Shown piece after piece: positions 22,954-30,201 of a DNA stretch of 32,101 nt (positions are counted from its first letter, which is position 1; the number at the start of each line of letters is the position of its first letter). The notes under the pieces are model-generated. The model was given only the letters and a program-made list of their open reading frames with translations, was not told where the DNA came from and did no database searches. Position numbers and translations under genes: made by a program. Source of the DNA: DASXAQ01 sp036406615 (GTDB taxonomy: Bacteria; Actinomycetota; UBA4738); the NCBI GenBank assembly GCA_036406615.1, contig DASXAQ010000111.1, positions 1-32,101 on the forward strand, in the 5' to 3' direction.

Positions 22954-24201
22954 ATGGTCCGAAAGCGGTTCTCACAGACCCTGCTCGCGACGCTGGCCGT
23001 CGTGGCGATCGTCGCGCTGCCCGCCAGCTCGGCGTGGGCCAGCCAGGAGAAGGTGGCGTACAGCTTCGCCGGCGACGAGGACGGCGAGTACCCCTCCACG
23101 GACCTGGTGATCGACGCCGCCGGCAACCTGTACGGGACGACCGTCGAAGGCGGGGAGTTCGGCGGCGGCACGGTGTTCGAGCTCAGCCCCGACGGCAGCG
23201 GCGGGTGGACCCACACCGTCCTGTACAGCTTCCTCGGGACGAGCGACGGCGCGCAGCCTTACGGCGGCGTGACCCTGGACGCCCAGGGCAACCTGTACGG
23301 CACGGCCGTCGTGGGCGGGACCGGCGGGACCTGCCCGGAGGACGGCTGCGGCGTGGCGTACGAGTTGCGCAACGCCGGCGGCTCGTGGCACGAGCACGTG
23401 ATCCACAACTTCCAGGGCGGCAACGACGGCTACGGCCCGGGGGCCGGGCTCACCTTCGACGCCGACGGCAACCTGTACGGCATGACGCCGACGGGCGGCG
23501 CCGACGGCCTCGGCGTCATCTACCAGCTGGTGCCGGGCGCGGCCGGACAGTGGCAGGAGAACGTGATCCACACGTTCACCGGCGGTAACGACGGGGCGAC
23601 GGCCTCGGCGGGCAGGCTGACCCTATCCCCGACGGGGCAGCTCTTCGGCGTGGCGACGGTCGGCGGCCAGTACGGCTCCGGGGTGGCGTTCCGCCTTGGC
23701 CAGCGCGGCGGGACGTGGAAGCTCCAGCCGCTGTACCAGTTCCAGGGCTCTCCCGACGCGGGCTTCCCGTACGGCGCGCTGAGCCTGGATGCCGCCGGCC
23801 ACCTGTTCGGGACCACGTACTACGACGGCGCGAACGACCTCGGGTCCGTGTACGAGCTGGCCAAGACCGGGACGGGGTGGGGCGAGCGCGTGCTGTACAG
23901 CTTCCGCGGCGGCCAGGATGGCAGCAGCTCCATCAGCGGCCTGGTGATCGACTCGGCGGGCAACCTGTACGGCACGACGAGCGAGGGTGGGGCCGCCGGG
24001 TGCGGGTGCGGCACGATCTTCAAGCTCACGCCGGGCGCCGGCGGAACGTGGACGGAGAGCGTCGCGTACCGCTTCACCGGCCCGCCCGACGCCGCGTTCG
24101 CGTACAACGGGATGGTCGCGACGCCGTCTGGCACGCTCTACGGCACCACCGTGCACGGCGGGGCGGACAACGAAGGAGCCGTCTACTCGTTCACGCCGTA
24201 G
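22954..24201 (+). CDS. Secreted GloVer (TIGR03803-type) seven-repeat protein
   Basis: The 415-residue protein has a signal peptide (MVRKRFSQTLLATLAVVAIVALPASSAWAS, AxA-like site near 30) and then seven ~52-residue repeats. Each has a GLVIDxAGNLYGTTxxGG core followed by a G-x-V-F/Y-E-L strand: DAAGNLYGTTVEGG, DAQGNLYGTAVVGG, DADGNLYGMTPTGG, SPTGQLFGVATVGG, DAAGHLFGTTYYDG, DSAGNLYGTTSEGG and TPSGTLYGTTVHGG. Seven units fit a seven-bladed propeller filling the whole mature chain. The GloVer repeat is best known from Gloeobacter, Verrucomicrobia and Acidobacteria, with no known activity. ATG 22954 follows GAAGGGGGG; the longer open frame upstream is antisense to the membrane-protein gene. Confidence 0.88.
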   Translation: MVRKRFSQTLLATLAVVAIVALPASSAWASQEKVAYSFAGDEDGEYPSTDLVIDAAGNLYGTTVEGGEFGGGTVFELSPDGSGGWTHTVLYSFLGTSDGAQPYGGVTLDAQGNLYGTAVVGGTGGTCPEDGCGVAYELRNAGGSWHEHVIHNFQGGNDGYGPGAGLTFDADGNLYGMTPTGGADGLGVIYQLVPGAAGQWQENVIHTFTGGNDGATASAGRLTLSPTGQLFGVATVGGQYGSGVAFRLGQRGGTWKLQPLYQFQGSPDAGFPYGALSLDAAGHLFGTTYYDGANDLGSVYELAKTGTGWGERVLYSFRGGQDGSSSISGLVIDSAGNLYGTTSEGGAAGCGCGTIFKLTPGAGGTWTESVAYRFTGPPDAAFAYNGMVATPSGTLYGTTVHGGADNEGAVYSFTP

Positions 24202-24207
24202 GCGAAC

Positions 24208-24408
24208 TCAGGGCACCGCGGATTGCCGGTCGTCGACGGCCGGTCCGGAGCGGAAGCGAAGCCGGACCGGGCGATGTCGCAGCGTCTCGTCGGCCGCCGC
24301 CTGGAGTCGCGCGCCCAGGATGTCGGACACCGAGACGATGCCGACCAGGTGGCCGTGCGCCGGGTCGACGACCGGATGAAGCGGATGCAGATCGAGGCGA
24401 ACGCCTAG
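24208..24408 (-). pseudogene. C-terminal CBS-domain remnant
   Basis: Reading the minus strand just after the stop of the small gene at 24405, the frame encodes LHPLHPVVDPAHGHLVGIVSVSDILGARLQ followed by an arginine-rich tail and a stop. PVVD-x(3-6)-LVGIVSxSDIL is the second half of a CBS motif, a nucleotide-sensing module normally present in pairs. Nothing like the first half of the motif precedes it, no ATG and no suitably placed start exists, and the DNA upstream is used by another gene in a different frame. I read it as the surviving end of a deleted CBS gene. A frameshift joining it to the upstream gene is possible but that protein is not CBS-like. Confidence 0.45.
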
Positions 24409-24677
24409 GGCGTTCGGCGCCAGGTGAAGACGTAGCCCTGCGGATGGGCCATGGGGCCCCCTTCCTCGCGCGCGAGCCCGTCGTACTCGGAGACCTGCGG
24501 ATGCAGCGCGCCGGCTTCGGCGAACCCGAACGCGATCGCCGTTCGAACCGCGAAGTCTTCGCAGTCGTCCGCGGTCGCGCGCTCGTCGGTCCGCGGGACG
24601 CGCACCACCACCTCGGGAGGCTCCAGGATGATCCTGGCGTTGAACTCGGTGGGCGTTGAGGCTTCGGAGACGGGCAT
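24405..24677 (-). CDS. Small protein of unknown function
   Basis: This 90-residue product (from ATG 24677) is not recognised. Features visible: an N-terminal strand region (NARIILEPPEVVVRVPRTDERA), a middle with DCEDFAVRTAIAFGFAEAGAL and an end with GLAREEGGPMAHPQGYVFTWRR. It has no signal peptide or membrane helix. The coding frame is free of stops and avoids the Arg/Ala bias of antisense shadows. AGGGG precedes ATG 24677 by 10 nt; an in-frame ATG at 24719 overlaps the proposed -10 box. It is divergent from the propeller gene at 24860, and its stop abuts a CBS remnant. Confidence 0.5.
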   Translation of the reverse strand: MPVSEASTPTEFNARIILEPPEVVVRVPRTDERATADDCEDFAVRTAIAFGFAEAGALHPQVSEYDGLAREEGGPMAHPQGYVFTWRRTP

Positions 24678-24714
24678 CCGGCATCGACCCCTGGCTTTCG
24701 TCCGGTCGCTCCGT

Positions 24715-24744
24715 ACCATGCCACGACCCGTCTATGACGTCCAA
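24715..24744 (-). promoter_or_regulatory. Candidate promoter TTGGAC-18-CATGGT
   Basis: On the minus strand TTGGAC (24744-24739) and CATGGT (24720-24715) are 18 nt apart, 38 bp before the ATG at 24677. The -10 box is imperfect. Confidence 0.3.
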
Positions 24745-24780
24745 TCCGGCCCCGGGCCGGTATCGGCTGGATCCGGCCGA

Positions 24781-24809
24781 TTGCGCGCCGGCGTGGCGCG
24801 TGATGTGAT
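24781..24809 (+). promoter_or_regulatory. Candidate promoter TTGCGC-17-TGTGAT
   Basis: TTGCGC (24781-24786) and TGTGAT (24804-24809) lie 17 nt apart upstream of the propeller gene at 24860, for a leader of about 44 nt. The inverted repeat CGCGCC/GGCGCG (24784-24800) fills the spacer and could be an operator. Confidence 0.35.
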
Positions 24810-24859
24810 CCGTCGCGAGCGGGGGGCGCGAGAGACGGCCGGCTCGTCCGGGGGTGCGG

Positions 24860-26293
24860 ATGCGCGGCGCACGGAAGAGGGTCGAGGGCGTCGCGAGGCT
24901 CGTGGCGGCGGCCACCTGCGTCGTCACGTTCGCGGCGGCTCCCGTGGCGCGCTCGGCCGGCGCCTCGTCGCAGCCGAGGACGCGAGCGGCTCCGGGCACC
25001 CAGCTCTGGGACGCCAGAGAGGCTGGATCGAACCATGCCTTCGACCAGAGCGCCGGATTCGCGCTGAGCCCGGACGGAATGACGGTCTTCGTCGCGGGAA
25101 CGTCCGACGGCGCCTTCCTCCTGGTGTCGCGGGACGTTCGCACCGGCGCCAAGCAGTGGGCGGTGCGTACGGCGGATCCTTCTGGGCTGCAGGTCTTCGC
25201 CGAGAGCGTGGCGACGAGCCCCGACGGCGCCCGCGTGTTCGTCACGGGGGACGTCGAACGATCCGTGGACACGCGGGACAGCCTCACGGTCGCGTATCGG
25301 GCGGGGGACGGTTTCGTGCTCTGGTCGGCCATCGAGCCTGCGGGTGATCGTCGCGAGGCCATCCCGATCCGGATCGTGGCGAGCCCCGACGGCGCTCGGG
25401 TGTTCGTGACGGGCAGTCGAACGGGAACACACGGCATCGACGACTTCTGGGACTACTTCACGGTCGCCTACGACGCGGCGAACGGAGCGCGGGAGTGGGC
25501 GGCAACGTACGACGGCGGCGCGCACGGAGGCGACACGGCGCAGAGCATCGGGGTCGGCGATGAGGGCTCCCTGGTCTTCGTGACCGGGACGAGCCAGGGG
25601 GCGGTCACGGACCGGGATTTCGCGACGGTGGCGTACCGGGCCGACGACGGAGCTCCGCAGTGGGTCGAGCGGTTCGACGCCGGAGCGGACGACTTCGCCG
25701 TGGACCTCGCGGTGGATCCGAACGGCCGGGGTGTGTTCGTCGCGGGATTCGGCCGGCGATCCCTGGCGGAGCCGCACGCGTTCCTGGTCGCCGCCTACAC
25801 CAACGCGGGGGTCCGCCGCTGGGTTGGGCGGTTCGCCGATGGAGGAGATGACATGGCAGCCGCGGTTGCCACCGGGGACGGATCTCGCGTGTTCGTCGCC
25901 GGCCGAGGAAGCGGGGACTTCACCACGGCGGCGTTCGACGCGGCCGGCGGCCGGCTGCTGTGGTCGGCGCGGTACGACGGCGGGCACGGATTCGACGCCG
26001 CCAACGCGATCGCGACGAGCCCGGACGGCGCGCACGTCGTCGTAACCGGCATCAGCAACGATGGACCGATCGCGTGCTTCGGCGACGTGAAGTCGGCGTC
26101 CTACGCGACGGTCGAGTACGGGGCGGCGACGGGCACGAGAGCCTGGGTCGCTCGCTACTCGGGACGCCGGGACGATCCGGACGAGGCCCTGAGCGCGGTG
26201 GTGAACCCGGACTCCACGACGGCGCTCGTGACGGGAAACAGCGACTCCGGCTGTCCCGGCTCGGACGTCGGCACGGTTGCCTACCAGACCTAG
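24860..26293 (+). CDS. Secreted multi-blade propeller protein (PQQ/WD-like repeats)
   Basis: The ~477-residue protein has a basic start (MRGARKRVEG) and a hydrophobic signal segment (LVAAATCVVTFAAAPVARSAGA, to ~35). About eight repeats of ~50 residues follow. Each has an SPDGxxVFVTG strand-turn (SPDGMTVFVAG, SPDGARVFVTG twice, DEGSLVFVTG, PNGRGVFVAG, GDGSRVFVAG, SPDGAHVVVTG and PDSTTALVTG) alternating with TVAYDAANGAREW-type PQQ-like strands. The repeat count suggests an eight-bladed propeller. Function could be binding or scaffolding on the outside; no enzyme motif is seen. GTG 24854 is an alternative start to ATG 24860; GGGGG precedes both. Confidence 0.83.
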   Translation: MRGARKRVEGVARLVAAATCVVTFAAAPVARSAGASSQPRTRAAPGTQLWDAREAGSNHAFDQSAGFALSPDGMTVFVAGTSDGAFLLVSRDVRTGAKQWAVRTADPSGLQVFAESVATSPDGARVFVTGDVERSVDTRDSLTVAYRAGDGFVLWSAIEPAGDRREAIPIRIVASPDGARVFVTGSRTGTHGIDDFWDYFTVAYDAANGAREWAATYDGGAHGGDTAQSIGVGDEGSLVFVTGTSQGAVTDRDFATVAYRADDGAPQWVERFDAGADDFAVDLAVDPNGRGVFVAGFGRRSLAEPHAFLVAAYTNAGVRRWVGRFADGGDDMAAAVATGDGSRVFVAGRGSGDFTTAAFDAAGGRLLWSARYDGGHGFDAANAIATSPDGAHVVVTGISNDGPIACFGDVKSASYATVEYGAATGTRAWVARYSGRRDDPDEALSAVVNPDSTTALVTGNSDSGCPGSDVGTVAYQT

Positions 26294-26326
26294 CGCGCGC
26301 CCGTCGCGGGTCGTGAAGCCGGGCCC

Positions 26327-27304
26327 TCAGCCCATGCGGGCATAGCGAACCCTCGGATCGACCGCCGCGTGAACCAGGTCGACCGCCAGGTTCATGAACG
26401 CGATCGCGACGCACACCACCAGGGTGATGTCGGCGAGCGCGTACAGGTCGTCGTGCTGGATGGATGTGACGGCGAGGCTCCCGAGGCCGGGCAGGTTGAA
26501 GATCGTCTCGACGATGATGGCGCCGCCGAACAGCGACCCGAGATCCATGCCGAACATCATCAGCAGCGGGATCAGGCTGGCGCGCAGCGCGTGCCGCGCG
26601 ACGATCCGCGATTCCGCCACGCCCTTGGCTCTGGCCGTGCGGATGTAGTCCTCGCCGAGGGATTCGATCAGCGACCCTCGTGCCATCCGCGAGTAGAACG
26701 CGGCGTAGGGGATCGCCAGCGTGATCCAGGGCAGGATCATGTGGCTGATCCACGTGTCGACACCCTGGCCGATCGGGACGTACCCGGCGGATCCGGCGAT
26801 GCCGAGCTTGAACCAGAACACGTACAACAGCATCGATCCCACGAAGAACACCGGCGTGGAGACGCCGAGGACGGCGAACCCCATCGAGATCCGGTCGGCC
26901 CGGGTCCGCGGGCGGAGCGCTGAGACGATGCCGAGCGGCAGCCCGACCGCCAGCCAGATGATGGCGGCGCCGATCGCCAGCTGCGCGGTCACGACCGCGC
27001 GGGACGCGATGATCGGCTTGAGGGCCGAGCGCGTCTGGAACGAATACCAGAACCCGGGCCAGCCGTACCGGTCGCCAAGGACCAGGTGGCGCACGTACAC
27101 GAGGTACCGCCCGGGGAAGGGCAGGTTCAGCCCCAGGTACTGCCGCGTGAGCGCGCTGGCCCGGGCCGTCCGCTGCCCGTGCGTGAATACCTCGTAGATG
27201 GAGTTGTTCGGCGGCAGCTCGAAGTAGATGACGAACGTCAGGAAGGTCAAGATCGCGATGACGACCAGGATCGAGAGCAGTCGTCTGATGACGTACCGAC
27301 CCAT
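26327..27304 (-). CDS. ABC transporter permease, DppB/OppB family
   Basis: The 325-residue protein has six membrane helices: TM1 ~9-30 (LLSILVVIAILTFLTFVIYFELP), a long external loop (~31-100) and five further helices. The cytoplasmic EAA loop EDYIRTARAKGVAESRIVARHALRASLIPLL (~222-253) and GGAIIVETIFNLPGLG (~266-281) are diagnostic of peptide/nickel/glutathione-type permeases. Such permeases need a DppC-type partner, two ATPases and a substrate-binding protein. None is adjacent: downstream is a convergent propeller gene and upstream a divergent regulator. AAAGGGAG precedes ATG 27304, 8 nt away. The leader contains a 10-bp hairpin and operator-like repeats. Confidence 0.92.
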   Translation of the reverse strand: MGRYVIRRLLSILVVIAILTFLTFVIYFELPPNNSIYEVFTHGQRTARASALTRQYLGLNLPFPGRYLVYVRHLVLGDRYGWPGFWYSFQTRSALKPIIASRAVVTAQLAIGAAIIWLAVGLPLGIVSALRPRTRADRISMGFAVLGVSTPVFFVGSMLLYVFWFKLGIAGSAGYVPIGQGVDTWISHMILPWITLAIPYAAFYSRMARGSLIESLGEDYIRTARAKGVAESRIVARHALRASLIPLLMMFGMDLGSLFGGAIIVETIFNLPGLGSLAVTSIQHDDLYALADITLVVCVAIAFMNLAVDLVHAAVDPRVRYARMG

Positions 27305-27336
27305 TCGGCGGGCTCCCTTTCGCGCGCCGGTCCCTC

Positions 27337-27359
27337 CGGGGCCGCCCGTGGCGGCCCCG
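27337..27359 (-). promoter_or_regulatory. Perfect 10-bp hairpin in the permease leader
   Basis: CGGGGCCGCC (27337-27346) pairs perfectly with GGCGGCCCCG (27350-27359) around a 3-nt loop. On the minus strand it would sit 32 nt before the permease ATG, between the operator-like repeats and the ribosome site. No T-run follows, so a simple intrinsic terminator is unlikely; it may be an attenuator, a leader stabiliser or a DNA-level site. Confidence 0.5.
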
Positions 27360-27369
27360 TTCAGGGGAG

Positions 27370-27416
27370 CTAACCGGACAATTGCTCTAACCGGTTTGTG
27401 GAGAGTAGACGGTTAG
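27370..27416. promoter_or_regulatory. CTAACCGG repeat array between the CGNR regulator and the permease
   Basis: Three copies of one core occur: CTAACCGG at 27370-27377 and 27387-27394 in direct orientation, 17 nt apart start to start, and CGGTTAG (its reverse complement) at 27410-27416. The second copy extends into the palindrome AACCGGTT (27389-27396). The array sits in the 137-bp divergent intergenic region, overlaps a weak promoter-like TTGCTC-18-TAGACG (27382-27411), and is AT-richer than its surroundings. It is a good candidate operator for the adjacent regulator, controlling both genes. Confidence 0.5.
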
Positions 27417-27441
27417 GCCAGGGTGTGTCAAACTTCGCGCC

Positions 27442-28095
27442 ATGGAGTCGCCCACCGGGATGGGCCTGGAACGCCGGCCGCGAAATTCGCATTCGCAGTT
27501 GGTCGAAGGCATCGTGCTCCCGGCCCCCGTCTCGGGACACCCCGCGCTCGAGCTCTGCAACACCTTCGCCGGGTGGAACAGTGGCCCGGAGTCCGGCGAC
27601 TTCCTGCGCGGCTACGACGAGTTCGTCGTGTGGGCCATGGCCTTCGACGTCGTCGAGGTCCCGTTCGGGCAGCGGCTGCGGCGGCGAGCTTCACGCGCGC
27701 CCGCCGAGGCCCGGGAGGCGCTCGACGAGGCGCGGGCGTTCCGTGCGGCGTACTACCGGGTGCTCACGCGGCCGCAGTCGCGGCCGGGCCGGGACTGGGA
27801 CCGCGTCGCCGACCTGGCCCGGGAGGCTGCCTGCCGCTCCGACCTCGTCCCGACGCAGGACGCCGCGGCGTGGAGGGTGTCCGAGCGGGCGGGCCTGCGT
27901 GTTCCGCTCCTGGCGGCCGCGACCATCGCCGCCGCGTTCCTCACCTCGGGCGACGCGCAGCACGTCCACGCGTGTCCTGGCCGTGGCTGCGGGTGGCTGT
28001 TTCTCGATCGAAGCGGCCGCCGGCGTTGGTGCACGATGACGATGTGCGGCAACCGCGCGAAGGCGCGGCGGTTCGCCGAACGCCATCGCGGCTGA
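27442..28095 (+). CDS. ABATE/CGNR zinc-finger transcriptional regulator
   Basis: The 217-residue protein has the ABATE domain (~22-150; GHPALELCNTFAGWNSG, YDEFVVWAM) and a C-terminal CGNR zinc finger (~175-215). The zinc ligands are C178 and C183 (CPGRGC) and C197 and C202 (CTMTMCGNRAKARRF), including the CGNR signature that names the family; the C-terminal helix probably contacts DNA. The family is annotated as putative stress-induced transcription regulators. No Shine-Dalgarno precedes ATG 27442; an ATG at 27460 is an alternative start. It is divergent from the permease across the CTAACCGG array, which suggests autoregulation and joint control. The lipoprotein hydrolase gene starts 62 bp downstream. 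Confidence 0.88.
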   Translation: MESPTGMGLERRPRNSHSQLVEGIVLPAPVSGHPALELCNTFAGWNSGPESGDFLRGYDEFVVWAMAFDVVEVPFGQRLRRRASRAPAEAREALDEARAFRAAYYRVLTRPQSRPGRDWDRVADLAREAACRSDLVPTQDAAAWRVSERAGLRVPLLAAATIAAAFLTSGDAQHVHACPGRGCGWLFLDRSGRRRWCTMTMCGNRAKARRFAERHRG

Positions 28096-28157
28096 ACCTT
28101 CGGCGGGCCGGGTCGACATCCGGCCCGGCCGCCACGCCCGTATCCCAACTGGTGAGG

Positions 28158-28991
28158 ATGTCGCGTCGAGTATGGGGGCCTGCCGTCGCTCTCCTGCTGC
28201 TGGCGGGCTGCTCGAGCGGGGCGAGCGGGAGCGGCGCGGCAGCGTCGGGCCAGCAATCGACCGTCCCGTCCCCCTCGCCGACGCTCGCCCCGTTGAGGCA
28301 GCCCTCGCAACGGTGCGGGTCGCCGGACGAGACGGCCGACCTGTTCCGGTTCCGGACCGCCGACGGGGTGGAGCTGGACGGCGCCATGGTGGGGACGGGC
28401 TCGATCGGTGTGGTCCTGGCCCACCAGTATCCCGCCGACCTGTGCGGGTGGTGGCCGTACGCGAACTACCTGGCGGGCAGGGGTTTTCGCGTGTTGCTGT
28501 TCGACTTCCGCTGCTTCGGCGCCTCCGACTGTCCGGCGGGGGACGCGCGCTGGGACCTGACGCCCGATCTGCAGGCCGCCTCGGACCAGCTTCGGACCCA
28601 GGGTGCGCGCTCGGTGGCGCTCGTGGGCGCGTCGCTCGGTGGCGCGGCAGTCCTGATCGCCGGCTCGCGGGTCGCGCCGCGGGCGTCTTCGGTCGTCGAA
28701 CTGTCGGGGGAGCCCGATCTGCAGTTCATCGGCGCGCCGCTGCGGGCGGGAACGGCGGTTCGCCGGTTGCGCGTCCCCACGTTGTTCGTCGTCGCGCGCG
28801 GGGATACGGCCGTCTCGGCCGCTCAGACGACGCGGATGTGGCGGGACACGCCCGCCGCCACGAAATCACTGATGATTTTGCCGTCCTACGCCGGCCATGG
28901 CTGGTCGATGCTCACGACCACGCTCACCCACTGGGCTCCGCTGGCTCGTCGTATCGCGACGTTCATCCGCACACAGGCCGCCGAAACGTAG
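28158..28991 (+). CDS. Lipoprotein alpha/beta hydrolase
   Basis: The 277-residue protein starts with a lipoprotein signal (MSRRVWGPAVALLLLAGC; lipobox LAGC, C18), then a Ser/Gly/Pro-rich tether (~19-50) and an alpha/beta-hydrolase domain. It has HQYPAD near an oxyanion site (~89-94), the nucleophile elbow GASLGG (S159), a candidate acid D216 (VARGDTAVS) and histidine H247 (YAGHGWS). It should be anchored outside the membrane and act on an ester, amide or similar small substrate. GTGAGG lies just before ATG 28158 and may be its ribosome site. It follows the CGNR regulator by 62 bp and may be regulated with it. Confidence 0.9.
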   Translation: MSRRVWGPAVALLLLAGCSSGASGSGAAASGQQSTVPSPSPTLAPLRQPSQRCGSPDETADLFRFRTADGVELDGAMVGTGSIGVVLAHQYPADLCGWWPYANYLAGRGFRVLLFDFRCFGASDCPAGDARWDLTPDLQAASDQLRTQGARSVALVGASLGGAAVLIAGSRVAPRASSVVELSGEPDLQFIGAPLRAGTAVRRLRVPTLFVVARGDTAVSAAQTTRMWRDTPAATKSLMILPSYAGHGWSMLTTTLTHWAPLARRIATFIRTQAAET

Positions 28992-29025
28992 GCGAACCGC
29001 CCGGGGTTCCCGGCCGTAACCCTGT

Positions 29026-29054
29026 TTGCGCCACACGTGGCGGGGGACGATACC
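29026..29054 (+). promoter_or_regulatory. Candidate promoter TTGCGC-17-GATACC
   Basis: TTGCGC (29026-29031) and GATACC (29049-29054) have 17-nt spacing and lie 17 nt before ATG 29071. A hairpin or operator-like CGCCA/TGGCG (29029-29042) fills the spacer. The -10 box is poor, so confidence is low. Confidence 0.25.
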
Positions 29055-29070
29055 CGGGGAGGGGCATGTC

Positions 29071-29526
29071 ATGGACGGGAAGAAGGCACGCGCACGGCTC
29101 GCGGCGGTGCTGGTGGCTTCGCTGATCGGCTCGATCGCTTCGGTCGCGGCCTCGGCCGCTGCCGGGGCGGCACCGGTCGCCGGGGCGGCGCAGCAATCCG
29201 CCTGGCACCTGGAGGATTACCAGCAGAGCGGGTGCTTCGATGCGAACAACCACGACACGTACTACGGCATCTACATCAACGGCCGGTGGCGAAGCCCCAT
29301 CGACGTCGGAGCGGGTCACCTGCCCCACGGCGGCACCTTCGACACGAGCTACGCGCCCATCCCGCCGGGTTCGAGCAACGGCGAGTTCTCGCTCGCTTAC
29401 GTGCACGTGACGCTCGCGACTCTTCCTGCGATCGGTCACTACGTGGCCACGATGTGGGCGAACGACGGCTCGGTCCAGCAGCGAGTGCCGATTCGCATCG
29501 ACGTTCGATCGAACTGCGGCTACTGA
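29071..29526 (+). CDS. Small secreted protein, possibly DUF5980-like
   Basis: The 151-residue protein has a signal peptide (basic start, then LAAVLVASLIGSIASVAASAAAGA, ~10-35). The mature part is about 115 residues and has two cysteines (QSGCFD and RSNCGY at the very C-terminus), probably disulfide-bonded. It is rich in aromatic and glycine residues (YYGIYINGRWRSPIDVGAGHLPHGG, PPGSSNGEFSLAYVHVTLATLPAIGHYVATMWANDGS), a beta-sandwich-like pattern. I recall similar WHLED...YVATMWA...RCGY proteins of the DUF5980 type, but the assignment is tentative. GGGGAGGGG precedes ATG 29071, and an out-of-frame ATG lies at 29066. Function unknown. Confidence 0.75.
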   Translation: MDGKKARARLAAVLVASLIGSIASVAASAAAGAAPVAGAAQQSAWHLEDYQQSGCFDANNHDTYYGIYINGRWRSPIDVGAGHLPHGGTFDTSYAPIPPGSSNGEFSLAYVHVTLATLPAIGHYVATMWANDGSVQQRVPIRIDVRSNCGY

Positions 29527-29548
29527 CGCCGGGGCCATCGGTTCGTGC

Positions 29549-30142
29549 ATGGATTTCTTCGTGTACAGCCGGGACGCCGCCGGAACAGCCCTCCGCGACG
29601 ACGAAGAGCTCCTGGAGCGGCATTGGTCGTACATGGACGCGTTCGCAGCGTCGATGATCGCCCGCGGCCCGACGCTCGCCGCCGACCGTGAGACGGCAAC
29701 CGGGAGCCTTCACATCCTCGGGCTGCCGAGCGTCGATGCCGCGCGCGAGTTCGTCGCGGATGAGCCGAACAACCGCGCGGGCGTCTACGCGGACCACGTC
29801 ATCTGGCGCTTCGAGAACCTGCTCGGACGCACCATGTGGGAGTTCCCGGGCGTGGCCGGCGAGCCGAGGTTCCTGATCCTCGCCTATTCGGATCGCGTCC
29901 AGAGCGCGGCAGGGCGCAACCGTCCGGTCCCGCACGAGAGCCTGCCGTCCGAGCTCCGTGAGCGGCTGATCCTCTACGGTGCCCTGAGCACGCTCGACGA
30001 TGCCGAGCCGGTCGGTGTCGCGCTGGCCGTGCAGGCCCCGGACCGGGACGCGGTCGCCGCGCTCCTCGAGGACGGTTGGTCCGGCCTCGACGTCTCCCGG
30101 GGCGTCGAGATCCTCAATTGGGAGTTCGGCGGCCGGCGCTAG
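29549..30142 (+). CDS. Tandem YciI-family protein
   Basis: The 197-residue protein contains two YciI-like halves. The first (~1-95) starts MDFFVYSRDAAG and has ERHWSYMDAFAASMIARGPTLA, a TGSLHILGLPSVDAAREFVADEPNNRAGVY segment and a closing IWRFENL strand. The second (~105-197) repeats this with FLILAYSDR, LRERLILYGALS, PVGVALAVQAPDRDAVAALLEDGW and a closing ILNWEFGG strand. YciI proteins are ~100-residue dimers of ferredoxin-like fold; here two copies are fused, so the chain could form its own dimer. Function of the family is uncertain (a putative dehalogenase-like active site with Asp/His in some). No clear ribosome site precedes ATG 29549. Confidence 0.82.
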   Translation: MDFFVYSRDAAGTALRDDEELLERHWSYMDAFAASMIARGPTLAADRETATGSLHILGLPSVDAAREFVADEPNNRAGVYADHVIWRFENLLGRTMWEFPGVAGEPRFLILAYSDRVQSAAGRNRPVPHESLPSELRERLILYGALSTLDDAEPVGVALAVQAPDRDAVAALLEDGWSGLDVSRGVEILNWEFGGRR

Positions 30143-30201
30143 GTTCACCGTCGGTTGACCGGGCGAGTGGGGCCATCGTGGCAGTAGCGTCAGCGCGACC
30201 A

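Noticed and set aside
30155..30190. TTGACC with TAGCGT as a promoter for the GNAT gene
   Set aside because: The spacer is 24 nt, too long for a sigma-70-type promoter.
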